Source: an uncultured Clostridia bacterium (lineage in GTDB: Bacteria; Bacillota; Clostridia; Christensenellales; UBA1242). Taken from it: 64,000 nt of DNA. This document shows positions 15,905 through 25,293 of this stretch, piece after piece (the first letter of the stretch is position 1; each line of letters opens with the position of its first letter). Under the pieces are notes generated by a model, which ran no database searches, had not been told where the DNA came from, and saw only the letters and a program-made list of their open reading frames with translations. A program made the translations under genes and the position numbers. The stretch spans positions 1-64,000 of the forward strand of contig CAKVHW010000001.1 of assembly GCA_934754495.1 (NCBI GenBank), written 5' to 3'.

Positions 15905-16977
15905 TCTTGTTTGTTTTCTTCTAAAAGTTCTTTTTGATGAGCAATTGTAAGATTATCAATTAAATCGTCTAGATCACCATTTAAAAAGCCTTCTAGGTTG
16001 TAAACGGTATAATTTATACGGTGGTCAGTAAGACGGCTTTGTGGGTAGTTGTACGTTCTGATACGCTCACTACGGTCACCAGTTCCTACTTGGTTACGTC
16101 GATTTTTAGCATACTCTTCGTCTGCTTGCATTTTAAAGTGGTCATATAATTTACTTTTTAAAATAACCATCGCTTTTTCTTTGTTTTTAAGTTGGCTACG
16201 TTCGTCTTGGCAAGCAACAACAATCCCTGTAGGCAAGTGAGTAATACGCACTGCGCTATCGGTTGTGTTTACGTGTTGACCACCTGCTCCGCCACTACGG
16301 TAAACATCTATTTTAAGGTCTTTTTCATTTATATCAATATCTACGTCAACTTGTTCTGGTAGCACTGCAACTGTGGCTGTACTAGTGTGAATACGTCCGC
16401 TAGCTTCTGTTTCTGGCACACGTTGAACACGATGAACACCACTTTCGTATTTTAATCTTGAATATACACCTTTGCCCTTAATTAAGAAAGAACATTCCTT
16501 AATTCCGCCTAGTTCTGTTTCGTTAAGTTCTAGCACTTCAACTTTCCAACGATTACGGTCGGCATACATATTATACATTCTAAATAGCACCGCACCAAAC
16601 AAGCACGATTCTTCACCACCTGCTCCGCCACGAATTTCCATGATAACGTTTTTCTCATCGTTTTCGTCTTTTGGCAAAAGCATAACTTTAAGCTCTTCTT
16701 CACTATCGGCAAGTTTTTTAGTATTTTCTTGAATGTCAAGTTCGGCAAGTTCTTTTAGTTCTGGGTCGCTTTCGGTAGCCAAAATATGTTTTGCTTCGTC
16801 CAAATTTTTCTTAACTGCAAGGTATTTATCATAGGCTTCAACAACAGGTTGAAGGTTGCTATACTCCTTAGTAAGGTCACGATAAAGCTTATTATCAGCA
16901 ATTACTTCTGGGTCCATAATTCGTGCCGAAACTTCTAGGTATTTTTGTTTTATAACATCTAATTTATCTACTAACAT
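15901..16977 (-). CDS. prfA: Peptide chain release factor 1
   Basis: This 358-aa factor reads UAA and UAG and triggers peptide release. The GGQ loop (GGAGGQHVNTTDSAV, about residue 230) and the codon-reading tripeptide in VPETEASGR are present. In known RF1 the tripeptide is P-x-T, here PET. Having RF1 plus TAG stops in this window (for example at the small peptide gene) fits the normal code. It overlaps prmC, which methylates this GGQ, by 7 bp. The order rpmE-prmC-prfA is the usual Firmicutes operon. Confidence 0.98.
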   Translation of the reverse strand: MLVDKLDVIKQKYLEVSARIMDPEVIADNKLYRDLTKEYSNLQPVVEAYDKYLAVKKNLDEAKHILATESDPELKELAELDIQENTKKLADSEEELKVMLLPKDENDEKNVIMEIRGGAGGEESCLFGAVLFRMYNMYADRNRWKVEVLELNETELGGIKECSFLIKGKGVYSRLKYESGVHRVQRVPETEASGRIHTSTATVAVLPEQVDVDIDINEKDLKIDVYRSGGAGGQHVNTTDSAVRITHLPTGIVVACQDERSQLKNKEKAMVILKSKLYDHFKMQADEEYAKNRRNQVGTGDRSERIRTYNYPQSRLTDHRINYTVYNLEGFLNGDLDDLIDNLTIAHQKELLEENKQD

Positions 16978-17789
16978 TTTTCCGCCCTTATAAATCTATT
17001 AATTCCACTTAAGTCTTTAATGATTGTAATATTTTTAAAGTTTTTTTCCAACAATTTTGATATATAATTTTCTTGATTTAATCCAATTTCAAGATACAAT
17101 ATTCCATTTTCATTTAAATAGTTTGCACAATTTGTAGCAATAATCTTGTAAAAATCGTAGCCATCAACCCCACCATCTAGTGCAAGGCGTGGGTCATATT
17201 TTTTTACTTCCACTTGAAGCGAGTTAATATCACCACTTGCAATGTAAGGGGGATTACTCACAATTAAATCAAATTTTTGTGACACATTGTCAAACATGTT
17301 ACTCTTTACAAGATTAACTTTAGCACCATTTAGTTTTGCATTTTTTTTAGCACATTTTAGTGCCTTGCTACTAACATCTAATAGTACAACATCGCTAAAG
17401 CCATTTTTATTAAGTGCAATTCCAATACAACCAGAACCACAACACAAGTCAAGCACACTTAAATTTTTGTTTTCATGATTAATAATATAATCCGCTAAAA
17501 ATTCAGTTTCTGGACGTGGAGTAAGAGTGTCTTTGTTTTCCAAAATAACAACATTTAAAAAGTCGCTTTGTCCTATTACAAGTTGTAGTGGCACACCATT
17601 AATTCGTTTATTAACCGCTCTACTTAGTGTGCGATATTGCGTAGGTGTAATTTCCACGTTGGCAATAATATCGCTTTGGCTTAGCCCCAACATTTCAGTA
17701 CACAAAAAAATACACTCATGGGCATAGTTGTCACTATGAGTGGATAATTTTTTGTTTAAATTTTTTAAAACGTCTTGAATTTTGTACAT
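16971..17789 (-). CDS. prmC: Release factor glutamine methyltransferase
   Basis: This 272-aa SAM-dependent enzyme methylates the Gln of the GGQ motif in release factors. An N-terminal helical substrate domain (to about residue 90) is followed by the Rossmann methyltransferase with LDLCCGSGCIGIAL for SAM and VSNPPYIASGD, the NPPY active site. It lies between rpmE and prfA and overlaps the prfA start. Its ribosome site is weak, as often when translation is coupled. Confidence 0.97.
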   Translation of the reverse strand: MYKIQDVLKNLNKKLSTHSDNYAHECIFLCTEMLGLSQSDIIANVEITPTQYRTLSRAVNKRINGVPLQLVIGQSDFLNVVILENKDTLTPRPETEFLADYIINHENKNLSVLDLCCGSGCIGIALNKNGFSDVVLLDVSSKALKCAKKNAKLNGAKVNLVKSNMFDNVSQKFDLIVSNPPYIASGDINSLQVEVKKYDPRLALDGGVDGYDFYKIIATNCANYLNENGILYLEIGLNQENYISKLLEKNFKNITIIKDLSGINRFIRAEKC

Positions 17790-17828
17790 GGTCGTTTAAT
17801 AAAAAATGGACAAAAGATTGCCCATTAA

Positions 17829-18035
17829 TTAGTCTAAATTATATTTCTTTTTAAATTTCTCAACACGACCAGCAGTATCAACCAATTTCTTTTTACCACT
17901 GTAAAAAGGGTGACATTTGTCACAAACTTCAACTCTAATTGTGTCGCCAGCAATTGTAGATTTAGTTTTGAATTTATTACCGCAACCACAAATAACTTCT
18001 ACTTCGTGATAGTCAGGATGGATATTTTGTTTCAT
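17829..18035 (-). CDS. rpmE: 50S ribosomal protein L31, zinc-binding type
   Basis: This is a 68-aa protein. The ATG at 18035 is preferred over a GTG three codons earlier because GAGGTG sits 6 bp before it. CGCGNKF and CDKCHPFY give the four-cysteine zinc site of the C+ paralog. In Bacillus, zinc shortage replaces this form with a C- copy under Zur, and none is seen here. The promoter is at 18068-18096. Confidence 0.97.
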   Translation of the reverse strand: MKQNIHPDYHEVEVICGCGNKFKTKSTIAGDTIRVEVCDKCHPFYSGKKKLVDTAGRVEKFKKKYNLD

Positions 18036-18067
18036 ACCGTTCACCTCATAAATAATTTTGCTTAACT

Positions 18068-18096
18068 ATTGTATAACAAAATCACTTACTAGTCAA
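18068..18096 (-). promoter_or_regulatory. Promoter of rpmE-prmC-prfA
   Basis: TTGACT (18091-18096), 17 bp and TACAAT (18068-18073) on the minus strand, about 33 bp before the rpmE start. Confidence 0.75.
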
Positions 18097-18191
18097 CACT
18101 TTTTGAAAAATTAAACGCATAATTATATGTATTTTTATTCTATTTACTCTGCCAATTGTTTCTAAATCACGGTATAAAATCACTTTAAGTG

Positions 18192-19544
18192 CTAAATTCG
18201 CTTTAATGCCTTAATAATTTTATCATAAATATCCCCTGCACCAAGCACCAAAACAATGTCATATTTTTGTGCATCTTTTATTTCACAAGTAAGTTGTTTT
18301 ATGGTGTCGCAATACACCTTATTTTTATGTGGTATTTCATTAAATAGTTCTCTTGCACTGCCACCTATCATATAACTTTCCCTGGCAGGATACGTCTTAA
18401 AAATCACAAGTTTTTCTACTTTGCCAAAGCACTTTTTAAACTCTTCTTTTAGCCCTATTGTTCTACTAAATGTATGTGGCTGAAATACACATAAAATTCG
18501 CTTATGGGTATCACGAATACATGCTATACTGCTTGCTATTTCTGTAGGGTGATGAGCATAATCACACACCACAGTGGTGTTGTTAATTTTCCCCACTTTT
18601 TCTAGTCTTCGCTTTACACCCTTAAACTCTCGAAGCGCAAAGTATATTGTGCCAATATCAACCCCCATTACTAGCCCCACTGCGATTGCACAAAGTGCAT
18701 TTTTTGCATTATGAAACCCCATTTGAGCGGTTGTAAATTTGCCCACATAACCATTATAATACACCAAAAAAGTGTAAGTGCCATCACAATTTAATGTCAC
18801 ATTTTTCCCCACGACATCATAGTCACCATCAAAACCGACCGTAACCACACCCACTTTAGCGGTTATTTTTTTAGCAAAGTCATTGTTTTCAAATACAACC
18901 ACAGTGTTTCTCACACTGTTTGCAAAGTTTAAAAATGCTTGTTCAAGTTGTGCATAACCCTTATAAAAATCGGTATGATCAAGTTCTATATTTGTAATAA
19001 CACCAATGCTAGGTTTTAAAAATCTTATACTATTTCTATACTCACAACCTTCACTCACAAAAAATTGTTTGCCACCAAGTTTTGCATTTCCAAATGCCAC
19101 ACTTTCCCCGCCAACATGTATTGTAGGGTTAAGCCCGGCCCGCATTAGTACATCGCCAATTAAAGCCGTGGTAGTAGTCTTTCCATGCGTTCCACTCACA
19201 ACAATGCTTGTTTCAAACATGGTTTCTATTATACCCAAAAACTCCGACCTTTCCATAACATTTAGTCCCATTATTCTAGCGGTTTTTAGTTCTACATTAT
19301 CTTCGTGTATTGCCCCACTAAAAACCACATAATTAAGGCTTGAACTTATATTGTTGACACTATGCCCATGAAAAACGCAAGCACCCATTTTACTTAGTTT
19401 TTTTGTTTCCTCGTTAATCTGTTCGTCCGAGCCACTCACCCCTGCCCCAAAGAGCAAACAAAACTGCGCCAAAGCACTCATACTTATTCCGCCAATGCCT
19501 ATAAAAAAGACATTTAAACCGTTAAAATTGTTTATTTTTTCCAT
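18192..19544 (-). CDS. murC: UDP-N-acetylmuramate--L-alanine ligase
   Basis: This 450-aa enzyme adds the first amino acid of the peptidoglycan stem with ATP. Three domains are visible: the UDP-binding Rossmann domain (FIGIGGISMSALA), the ATPase domain with GTHGKTTTTALI (about residue 118), and the C-terminal ligase domain with CDYAHHPTEI and VFQPHTFSRT. The length is standard. It is alone, divergent from spoVG. No clear ribosome site precedes the ATG. Confidence 0.98.
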   Translation of the reverse strand: MEKINNFNGLNVFFIGIGGISMSALAQFCLLFGAGVSGSDEQINEETKKLSKMGACVFHGHSVNNISSSLNYVVFSGAIHEDNVELKTARIMGLNVMERSEFLGIIETMFETSIVVSGTHGKTTTTALIGDVLMRAGLNPTIHVGGESVAFGNAKLGGKQFFVSEGCEYRNSIRFLKPSIGVITNIELDHTDFYKGYAQLEQAFLNFANSVRNTVVVFENNDFAKKITAKVGVVTVGFDGDYDVVGKNVTLNCDGTYTFLVYYNGYVGKFTTAQMGFHNAKNALCAIAVGLVMGVDIGTIYFALREFKGVKRRLEKVGKINNTTVVCDYAHHPTEIASSIACIRDTHKRILCVFQPHTFSRTIGLKEEFKKCFGKVEKLVIFKTYPARESYMIGGSARELFNEIPHKNKVYCDTIKQLTCEIKDAQKYDIVLVLGAGDIYDKIIKALKRI

Positions 19545-19574
19545 AAAAATATATATGAAACAATATCAAAAAAG

Positions 19575-19604
19575 TTGTAACACATTATTTTTTTATGTTA
19601 TACT
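19575..19604 (+). promoter_or_regulatory. Promoter of spoVG
   Basis: TTGTAA (19575-19580), an 18-bp spacer and TATACT (19599-19604). In Bacillus spoVG is transcribed by sigma-H, whose consensus differs. This site looks like a vegetative promoter. Confidence 0.6.
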
Positions 19605-19648
19605 TATTGCAAGTAAAAGAAATTTGCTTATATAAAGGAAGGTACAAA

Positions 19649-19921
19649 ATGAAAATTTCAGACGTACGCATTAGATTAATGCAAAATGACGACACTAAAT
19701 TAAAGGCAGTAGCATCTATTACAATTGATGATTGTTTTGTAGTTCACGACATTAAAGTGCTAGAAGGCAATCAAGGTTTCTTTGTAAGTATGCCTAGCAG
19801 AAAAACTCCTGATGGACAATACAAAGATGTTGCTCACCCAATCAATACTGATACAAGAGAACAACTAAACAAAGTTGTTTTGGAAGCCTTTGAAGCAGAA
19901 AAAGCAAAACCTAGAGATTAG
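19649..19921 (+). CDS. spoVG: Septation/regulatory protein SpoVG
   Basis: This is a 90-aa protein. The start at 19649 follows AAAGGAAGG. The whole chain matches the compact SpoVG fold: the N-terminal MKISDVRIRL, TIDDCFVVHDIKVLEG, the conserved GFFVSMPSRKTPDG, and DVAHPI. SpoVG binds nucleic acid and influences division, sporulation and virulence genes in Firmicutes. It is a single-gene unit with its own promoter and terminator. In Bacillus it sits near purR and glmU. Confidence 0.97.
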   Translation: MKISDVRIRLMQNDDTKLKAVASITIDDCFVVHDIKVLEGNQGFFVSMPSRKTPDGQYKDVAHPINTDTREQLNKVVLEAFEAEKAKPRD

Positions 19922-19927
19922 TAAATA

Positions 19928-19960
19928 AAAAAAGTCCCCACTATTGTGGGGCTTTTTTAT
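19928..19960. terminator. Terminator of spoVG, also facing the immunity-like gene
   Basis: The stem CCCCAC/GTGGGG (19936-19941 with 19946-19951) is bounded by A-rich and T-rich runs. It ends at the stop codon of the convergent gene. Confidence 0.88.
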
Positions 19961-20427
19961 TCAACTTTTTTAATATCATTAACATTAACACACATATCAG
20001 CGATATCCTTTCCTGTGGTTGTATCTGTAAAAATAATATACCATTCGTCTTTTATGGCATGCTCACTCATTATTGTGCCAATTGAACCTTTTTTAACTCC
20101 CTTATTTAAGTATTTGGGCTTATCATTTATTAGTTCTACCATATCATATTCTTGAAAAGTATTTTCTTTAAACGAACCACGGTTAAGGTTTTTATTTTTC
20201 ATCAATTCTGTTATTTCACTTTGTAAGTTGTCACCTATCACTCCTACTGCTTTTAGACTTTCATAGCCAACTTTTTTAATTGCATAGTCACCATAATTTT
20301 GCAAGTTTAAAAACATAACTTCCGCACTACCACTATCACAGTTTAAAACAATACCTACAGTGCCAACTTTAATATCGCACAGAATATTTTTATCTATTAA
20401 TTTCACTACATCGTATTTTTTCATCAT
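19957..20427 (-). CDS. Tandem DUF4926-like protein, probable toxin immunity
   Basis: This 156-aa protein is built from two copies of one ~65-residue module. Each begins with YDxVxLI, then a K-x-GxxGxxx turn (KVGTVGIVL and KKGSIGTIM) and a beta strand ending in a hydrophobic-F pair (AEVMF, WYIIF). The pattern fits DUF4926, a small SH3/KOW-like domain often found beside polymorphic toxins as an immunity protein. GGAGATAG precedes ATGATG. Its start overlaps the stop (ATGA) of the truncated frame upstream, which looks like a toxin C-terminus. The immunity role is inferred from family and position. Confidence 0.7.
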   Translation of the reverse strand: MMKKYDVVKLIDKNILCDIKVGTVGIVLNCDSGSAEVMFLNLQNYGDYAIKKVGYESLKAVGVIGDNLQSEITELMKNKNLNRGSFKENTFQEYDMVELINDKPKYLNKGVKKGSIGTIMSEHAIKDEWYIIFTDTTTGKDIADMCVNVNDIKKVE

Positions 20428-20582
20428 CTATCTCCATATGGTGTATTACAAGTTATATAGCCCTCGGGATTAACTTTCCAGCCACTAATTACACTAATTT
20501 CATCTTTATTTTTATTTTTTAATGATATAACAATATTAATGTTTTGTCCATATTTATCTAATGAATTTAATTTACTGCCAAC
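20424..20582 (-). pseudogene. C-terminal remnant of a toxin-like gene
   Basis: An open frame with no start codon encodes about 50 residues that end normally and overlap the next gene by ATGA. It contains SLDKYGQNINIVISL, then SGWKVNPEGYITCNTPYGD. The sequence pattern (a Tyr-Gly strand, a central Trp, and a terminal Thr-Pro-Tyr) recalls the endings of small C-terminal toxin domains such as DUF6883, which are often paired with DUF4926. The 5' part is missing. Upstream lies only the terminator of the GLUG gene. I read it as a deletion remnant. The family assignment is tentative. Confidence 0.55.
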
Positions 20583-20622
20583 AAAAAAACAAGGGTTATT
20601 GGTTGCCCTTGTTTTTTTTCAT
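20583..20622 (-). terminator. Terminator of the GLUG surface protein gene
   Basis: The stem CAAGGG/CCCTTG (20590-20595 with 20606-20611) is followed by a T7 run on the minus strand, just after the stop at 20624. Confidence 0.88.
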
Positions 20623-20623
20623 A

Positions 20624-23623
20624 TTAGTTAAAAAGATTCACTTTAATTGTAGGAATACTACCATCTGAAACATTCCAAATACTTGTATTTAAGAATTTCC
20701 AGTTGTTGGACTTTTTCATTTCTGATTCAATAAGACCTTCATTTCCACCAAAACCACATTGATTATTGTCTTTTAGTTTTGATGATTTTAAGTAGTGGTA
20801 ATTCTTAACAAAACCACAATTACGTTTTGAAAGGATTGGTTGTCTGTGAATATCATTAGCACTTGCACCATAACCTTTGCCTTTTGCATTTTCAGCAATT
20901 GAAACGACATTGATTACAACACCACCTTCCTTAGAATTAGCATTATAACCAACGTGGTATACAATACCAGCATTGTTGCTACCAATCATCTTAACTTTTG
21001 AGTAAATGTTACTAACGACACCCTTAGAAAGTTCGCAAACCACACCAGCAGTGTAAGTTCCGTTTAGTTTAACATCATCAACAGAACAAACATCTATAAT
21101 GATTACATTTTCGCTTGTGTCAACACTAGCAGTATCATCCAATAAAATAACCCAAATATTGTTTGCAGCATTTAGTTGACAAGAATAACCAACGTTTGCA
21201 CTACCAGCAATACCACCTGCTTTGTAGCCATGAAGTGTGGAATTTTTAACATCACAGTAAATAATTTGTTTGTCTTGTGTTGCAAAGAATACAACACCAG
21301 CAACACCACCAACATAAGAGCCTTCGCTATTTCCAACAGTAATATTTGCTACTACACTAGCAGAAGAGATGCTTCCACATGTATAACCAGCAACACCGCC
21401 GGCATTGATAGTTCCTGTTTTTTCGTTGTTAATAACAACTGCACCATCGGCAACACCAGCAGTAACACCAATGATTGTGCCTTCGTTGTAACCAGAAACA
21501 CCACCAACGTATGCAGAATTAAAGTCTGATAATGTATTAATTTTTACATTATTTAAAGTAATTCTTTGTTTACCTTCAATTGTGCCAGCATTGTGACCAG
21601 CAATACCACCAAGTTCAAGTTTTCTTAACAAGCCATTAATAGTAACATTTGTTACACCACCCTTAGTGCTTACTTGACTAAGAGTTTCACTATAGCCATA
21701 AATTCGACCAGCATTATAACCAGCAACAGCACCGCCGTACACATTTGCATTAACTGTGCTATTGTTTATCATAAAGTTTGATATTTGACCATTGTTATAA
21801 CCAGCAATTACACCAGCATACTCGCCATTAATTTCACTATCTGTAATATATAGACCATCAATAATTGCACTACTACCTACATAGCCAAATAGTCCAGCAT
21901 ATTTGTTGCTACCAGCAACTTTAAGATTTTTAAATTGAACACCACTGCTTACATAGATTTGACCATTAAATGGTTTTTCTTCTGTGCCAACTGGAGTCCA
22001 GTTAACGCCTGTAAAATCAACATCGCCAACTACCAACATTGTTGCGTCAAGGTTTGCATCTAGTAATGTTTTGAAATCATTGTAATTTCTTACAACATTT
22101 TGAACAATGCTTTGATTTTCAGCAGGACTAACTGCTTGGTCGCTGTAATTTAATACAGGGTAACCATTATTTTCACCAACTTTAATTTCCCAAACACTTG
22201 TATTCCAGTAATATAGTTCTGGGTCTTCTTTAGTATAAGTTAAAGAACCACTAGAAAATGAATAGTTAATTTTACCAATACTTGCAGAGATTAATGTAGA
22301 TAAGTCTTTTAGGTTTTCTGTTTCATTAGAAACTCTAGTAGAATATGAATTAAAGTCTGCATCTTTATTTCCAGCAACTTTAGCAATTCCGCTAACACCT
22401 GTTAGGTTTGCTTCATAGTAGTTACCAGTAATTACGTTGTAGAATGTGCCATCAGCACTTGTAGAGTCAGTTGTTGTACCAATTACAAAACCAACTTTAT
22501 TTGCTTGAGCCTTAGTAGGAACAACAATGCTATAGCATTCTTGAACATAACCACCAAGGTCTAGCTTGTAACTTCCGCTACCTGTATTTTCAAGATATTT
22601 GTTTTCGCCAACAATTCCGCCAAAAGCAAAGATTGCACTGTCATCAGTATTAACTGTACCGGTAGTATAACTAAACATAATTTTAGCACCAATGTTTGCA
22701 CCAGCGATACCACCAACAACACCTTTAATTCCGCTCTCACCATCTTTAGCACTTGCCATTGTAACAACGGCACTTGTTCTATCAATTACAGCAACTGATT
22801 TTTGTTCTCCAGTGTTAATAGATTTGTTTATACCAGCAATACCGCCAACATTTGCCATAGCCTTAACGCCATTGTAAATGCTAACACTCTTTACTTCTAC
22901 TCTTGAAATTGTACCTTCGTTAATACCAGCAACTGTACCCATGTTAAGAGTATTTTCATTAGCAGTTATAACTGCGTTTTCAAACTTAACATTTTTAACA
23001 GTAGCAGTGCTTGCAAGTGAACTAAACAAACCAATGTTTTCGCCACCATTTACATACAAGTTTTCAATAGTATGACCGTTACCATTAAATGTGCCTTTAA
23101 GTTCAGGAAGTGGAGTCCAACTTCCGCCATTTTGGATATCAATAATAGTACCTAAGTCAATGCTATTAGAAAGTTCGTAGCATTTATCTAGTGTGTATAG
23201 TGGATTTGTGCCAATGCTAGCAAGTTCTTCAGCGCTTGAAATTCTAAAAGGATAACTTGCAGTACCATCACAAACGATAATATCACAACTTACATTTCTG
23301 AATTTTGCATTATTTGTTTTAAACACAACCTTAGCTACACCACCACCAACAGCTTCGAATTCGCCAACTGCGGTTTTGCCGTTAATTTTAATATCGCCGT
23401 TAGTAACTTTAACAACGCTATCGTTGGTACTAAATACTTCAACTGTTGTGTATGAATTAGGGTCTTCCAAATCAAGACCAAGTTCAAACTTTTCATTAAT
23501 ATTTTTGTATAATGATGCTGTTTTTAGTGAAATTACTTCGTTGTCTTTAACTAAATAAAAAACACCAAACCCTATTGAAACAGCAACGATTATAACAATA
23601 ATTGTTGTTAAAAATTTTTTCAT
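20624..23623 (-). CDS. Large GLUG-repeat cell-surface protein
   Basis: This is a 999-aa protein. The start at 23623 follows GGGGGGAAAGGAAG. The longer frame to 23740 adds residues with no ribosome site. One membrane segment (residues 5-28) anchors or exports it. A ~90-residue beta domain follows, then many copies of the GLUG pattern, seen as NVGGIAGINK, VGGIAGANIGA, YAGLFGYVGS, GGVAGYTCGS and YVGGVSGYN. Such repeats form parallel beta-helices in surface adhesins and proteases of gut Firmicutes. A Leu/Trp-rich non-repeat stretch sits in the middle (about residues 430-560). No LPxTG or second anchor is present, so the N-terminal segment probably holds it to the membrane. The ligand is unknown. 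Confidence 0.82.
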   Translation of the reverse strand: MKKFLTTIIVIIVAVSIGFGVFYLVKDNEVISLKTASLYKNINEKFELGLDLEDPNSYTTVEVFSTNDSVVKVTNGDIKINGKTAVGEFEAVGGGVAKVVFKTNNAKFRNVSCDIIVCDGTASYPFRISSAEELASIGTNPLYTLDKCYELSNSIDLGTIIDIQNGGSWTPLPELKGTFNGNGHTIENLYVNGGENIGLFSSLASTATVKNVKFENAVITANENTLNMGTVAGINEGTISRVEVKSVSIYNGVKAMANVGGIAGINKSINTGEQKSVAVIDRTSAVVTMASAKDGESGIKGVVGGIAGANIGAKIMFSYTTGTVNTDDSAIFAFGGIVGENKYLENTGSGSYKLDLGGYVQECYSIVVPTKAQANKVGFVIGTTTDSTSADGTFYNVITGNYYEANLTGVSGIAKVAGNKDADFNSYSTRVSNETENLKDLSTLISASIGKINYSFSSGSLTYTKEDPELYYWNTSVWEIKVGENNGYPVLNYSDQAVSPAENQSIVQNVVRNYNDFKTLLDANLDATMLVVGDVDFTGVNWTPVGTEEKPFNGQIYVSSGVQFKNLKVAGSNKYAGLFGYVGSSAIIDGLYITDSEINGEYAGVIAGYNNGQISNFMINNSTVNANVYGGAVAGYNAGRIYGYSETLSQVSTKGGVTNVTINGLLRKLELGGIAGHNAGTIEGKQRITLNNVKINTLSDFNSAYVGGVSGYNEGTIIGVTAGVADGAVVINNEKTGTINAGGVAGYTCGSISSASVVANITVGNSEGSYVGGVAGVVFFATQDKQIIYCDVKNSTLHGYKAGGIAGSANVGYSCQLNAANNIWVILLDDTASVDTSENVIIIDVCSVDDVKLNGTYTAGVVCELSKGVVSNIYSKVKMIGSNNAGIVYHVGYNANSKEGGVVINVVSIAENAKGKGYGASANDIHRQPILSKRNCGFVKNYHYLKSSKLKDNNQCGFGGNEGLIESEMKKSNNWKFLNTSIWNVSDGSIPTIKVNLFN

Positions 23624-23736
23624 AAAACTTCCTTTCCCCCCTTTAGTGATACAGTTAGTTTTTTTATTGCTATTATTATATAATAAATCACCTATGTTGT
23701 CAATACCAAATATCTTAAATAATTTGGTGCAAAAAT

Positions 23737-23770
23737 ACAAAAAAGCAACAAGAAAATCCTGTTGCTTTAT
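23737..23770 (-). terminator. Terminator of the CorC/HlyC gene
   Basis: The stem AGCAACA/TGTTGCT (23744-23750 with 23760-23766) is preceded by A-rich sequence that gives a T-run on the minus strand. Confidence 0.8.
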
Positions 23771-23778
23771 TATGTGTT

Positions 23779-25122
23779 TTATTTAGTAATTGTAAGCAAA
23801 ACTTCTCTAATTCTGTTATCTTCAACCTTAGTAATTTTAAAAATCATCTTAATTGCGTTCTGCACAAGATTAGCATCGTCATCAATTGTTTCGTCAATTG
23901 TTTCAAAAGTTAGTTCTTGCCCAACATACGGCATACTTTCGGCAAGCTCGAATATAAAACCACCTATGGTAGAATATTGTGATTCAGGAAGGTGTTCTAT
24001 TTCAAGCTGTTCAAACAAGTCTTTAATATCCATATCGGCATCAATCAAATATTGATTGTCGCTAATTTTTACAAGACTTTCCTTAACTTCTTCATCATCG
24101 TGTTCGTCATAAATTTCGCCAAACATTTCTTCAATTGCATCTTCTAGTGTAATAATTCCACTTGTTCCACCATGCTCGTCAGCAATAACAGCCATGTGTT
24201 TTTTCTCTTTTTGCATTTTTCTAATAACATCGTCAAGTTTCATGTTTTCATTCAAAAACATAGGTTTTACCATAAGCTTTTTAATGTCAACCTTATCAGA
24301 TTTTAGTAATGCTGTAAAAAAGTCTTTTTGGCTTAAAATGCCCACAACATGGTCTATATCATCATCATATACTGGCATACGTGAATATTGTGTGTCCACA
24401 AAAACTTTTTTAATGTTTTCGTTGGTTTCATTTTGTTCCACAGCTATCACGTCTACCCTAGGTGTCATAACATCATAAGCGGTTTTTTCATTAAGGTCAA
24501 ACACACCTTGTAAAAGTTGGGCATTATCTTGATCAATAACACCTTCCTCTTGCATTGTATCAATAATGCTTTCAAGTTCGTTTTCAGTGACTGTAGGAGC
24601 CTTATCTGTATCTTTATTTTTCTTGAATGCACCTTGAAGTTTTTGGAATAAAAATGTAAGAGGTGTAAGTAGTTTCATTAAGAAAAACAACAAATTAGAA
24701 TATCTTAATGCAGCCTTTTCCGGATTTAGTTTTGCCAAACACTTAGGTGTAATTTCACCAAAAATCAAAATGATAATGGTCATAACAACTGTATTTAAGA
24801 GGTTTGCTAGTGTTGGGCTAAGGACTGTTGTAGAAAGTATGTATGCGCATATTGTTGTGCTGGCAATGTTAACAAGGTTGTTGCCTACTAGTATTGTAAT
24901 AATGGCTTTTTCGTAATGTTCACAAATATACAAAGCCTTTAGTGCGCCTTTTCTTTTTTCTTCGGCATATGTCTTCATTCTAAGTAAGTTTACACTTGAA
25001 AATGATGTTTCGGCGCTAGAAAAGAATGCCGAGCAAATTAGTAAAAAAATAACCACAACTGAAAGTATTATATCAACTTTCACTGTGTTTGAAATTGCTC
25101 CTAAAAACGGGAGTGGTTCCAC
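23779..25122 (-). CDS. CNNM/CorC-type membrane protein with CBS domains (hemolysin C family)
   Basis: This 447-aa protein starts with GTG after AAGGAG (10 bp spacing). Domains in order: a DUF21/CNNM membrane domain of four helices (residues ~15-195, including SSAETSFSSVN and LIFGEITPKCLAK), a paired CBS module (~205-335, VMTPRVDVIAVE and HGGTSGIITLEDAIEE), and a C-terminal CorC_HlyC domain. Members export magnesium or cobalt or influence magnesium tolerance. The old name hemolysin does not imply toxicity. It is monocistronic with its own terminator. Confidence 0.93.
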   Translation of the reverse strand: MEPLPFLGAISNTVKVDIILSVVVIFLLICSAFFSSAETSFSSVNLLRMKTYAEEKRKGALKALYICEHYEKAIITILVGNNLVNIASTTICAYILSTTVLSPTLANLLNTVVMTIIILIFGEITPKCLAKLNPEKAALRYSNLLFFLMKLLTPLTFLFQKLQGAFKKNKDTDKAPTVTENELESIIDTMQEEGVIDQDNAQLLQGVFDLNEKTAYDVMTPRVDVIAVEQNETNENIKKVFVDTQYSRMPVYDDDIDHVVGILSQKDFFTALLKSDKVDIKKLMVKPMFLNENMKLDDVIRKMQKEKKHMAVIADEHGGTSGIITLEDAIEEMFGEIYDEHDDEEVKESLVKISDNQYLIDADMDIKDLFEQLEIEHLPESQYSTIGGFIFELAESMPYVGQELTFETIDETIDDDANLVQNAIKMIFKITKVEDNRIREVLLTITK

Positions 25123-25233
25123 TTTTAAAAATCTCCTTAAAATTTAATAATGATAATATATCTTATCATATATTTATGAGATTGTAAAGGGGTTTGATAT
25201 TTTTAATAGCCATTCTTTAACAACACAAAGTTA

Positions 25234-25262
25234 TTTACAATCTTGAAATTTTAGGTTATAAT
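25234..25262 (+). promoter_or_regulatory. Promoter of dnaD-dnaI
   Basis: TTTACA (25234-25239), 17 bp and TATAAT (25257-25262). The start codon with its GGGAG site lies 31 bp downstream. Confidence 0.8.
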
Positions 25263-25293
25263 AATCTTGAAATTTTATTATGGGAGTTTAGCA

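Noticed and set aside
20624..23623. Plus-strand frames opposite the GLUG gene (for example 21176-21529)
   Set aside because: They mirror the Gly/Val/Asn repeat codons, have no ribosome site, and are low-complexity.
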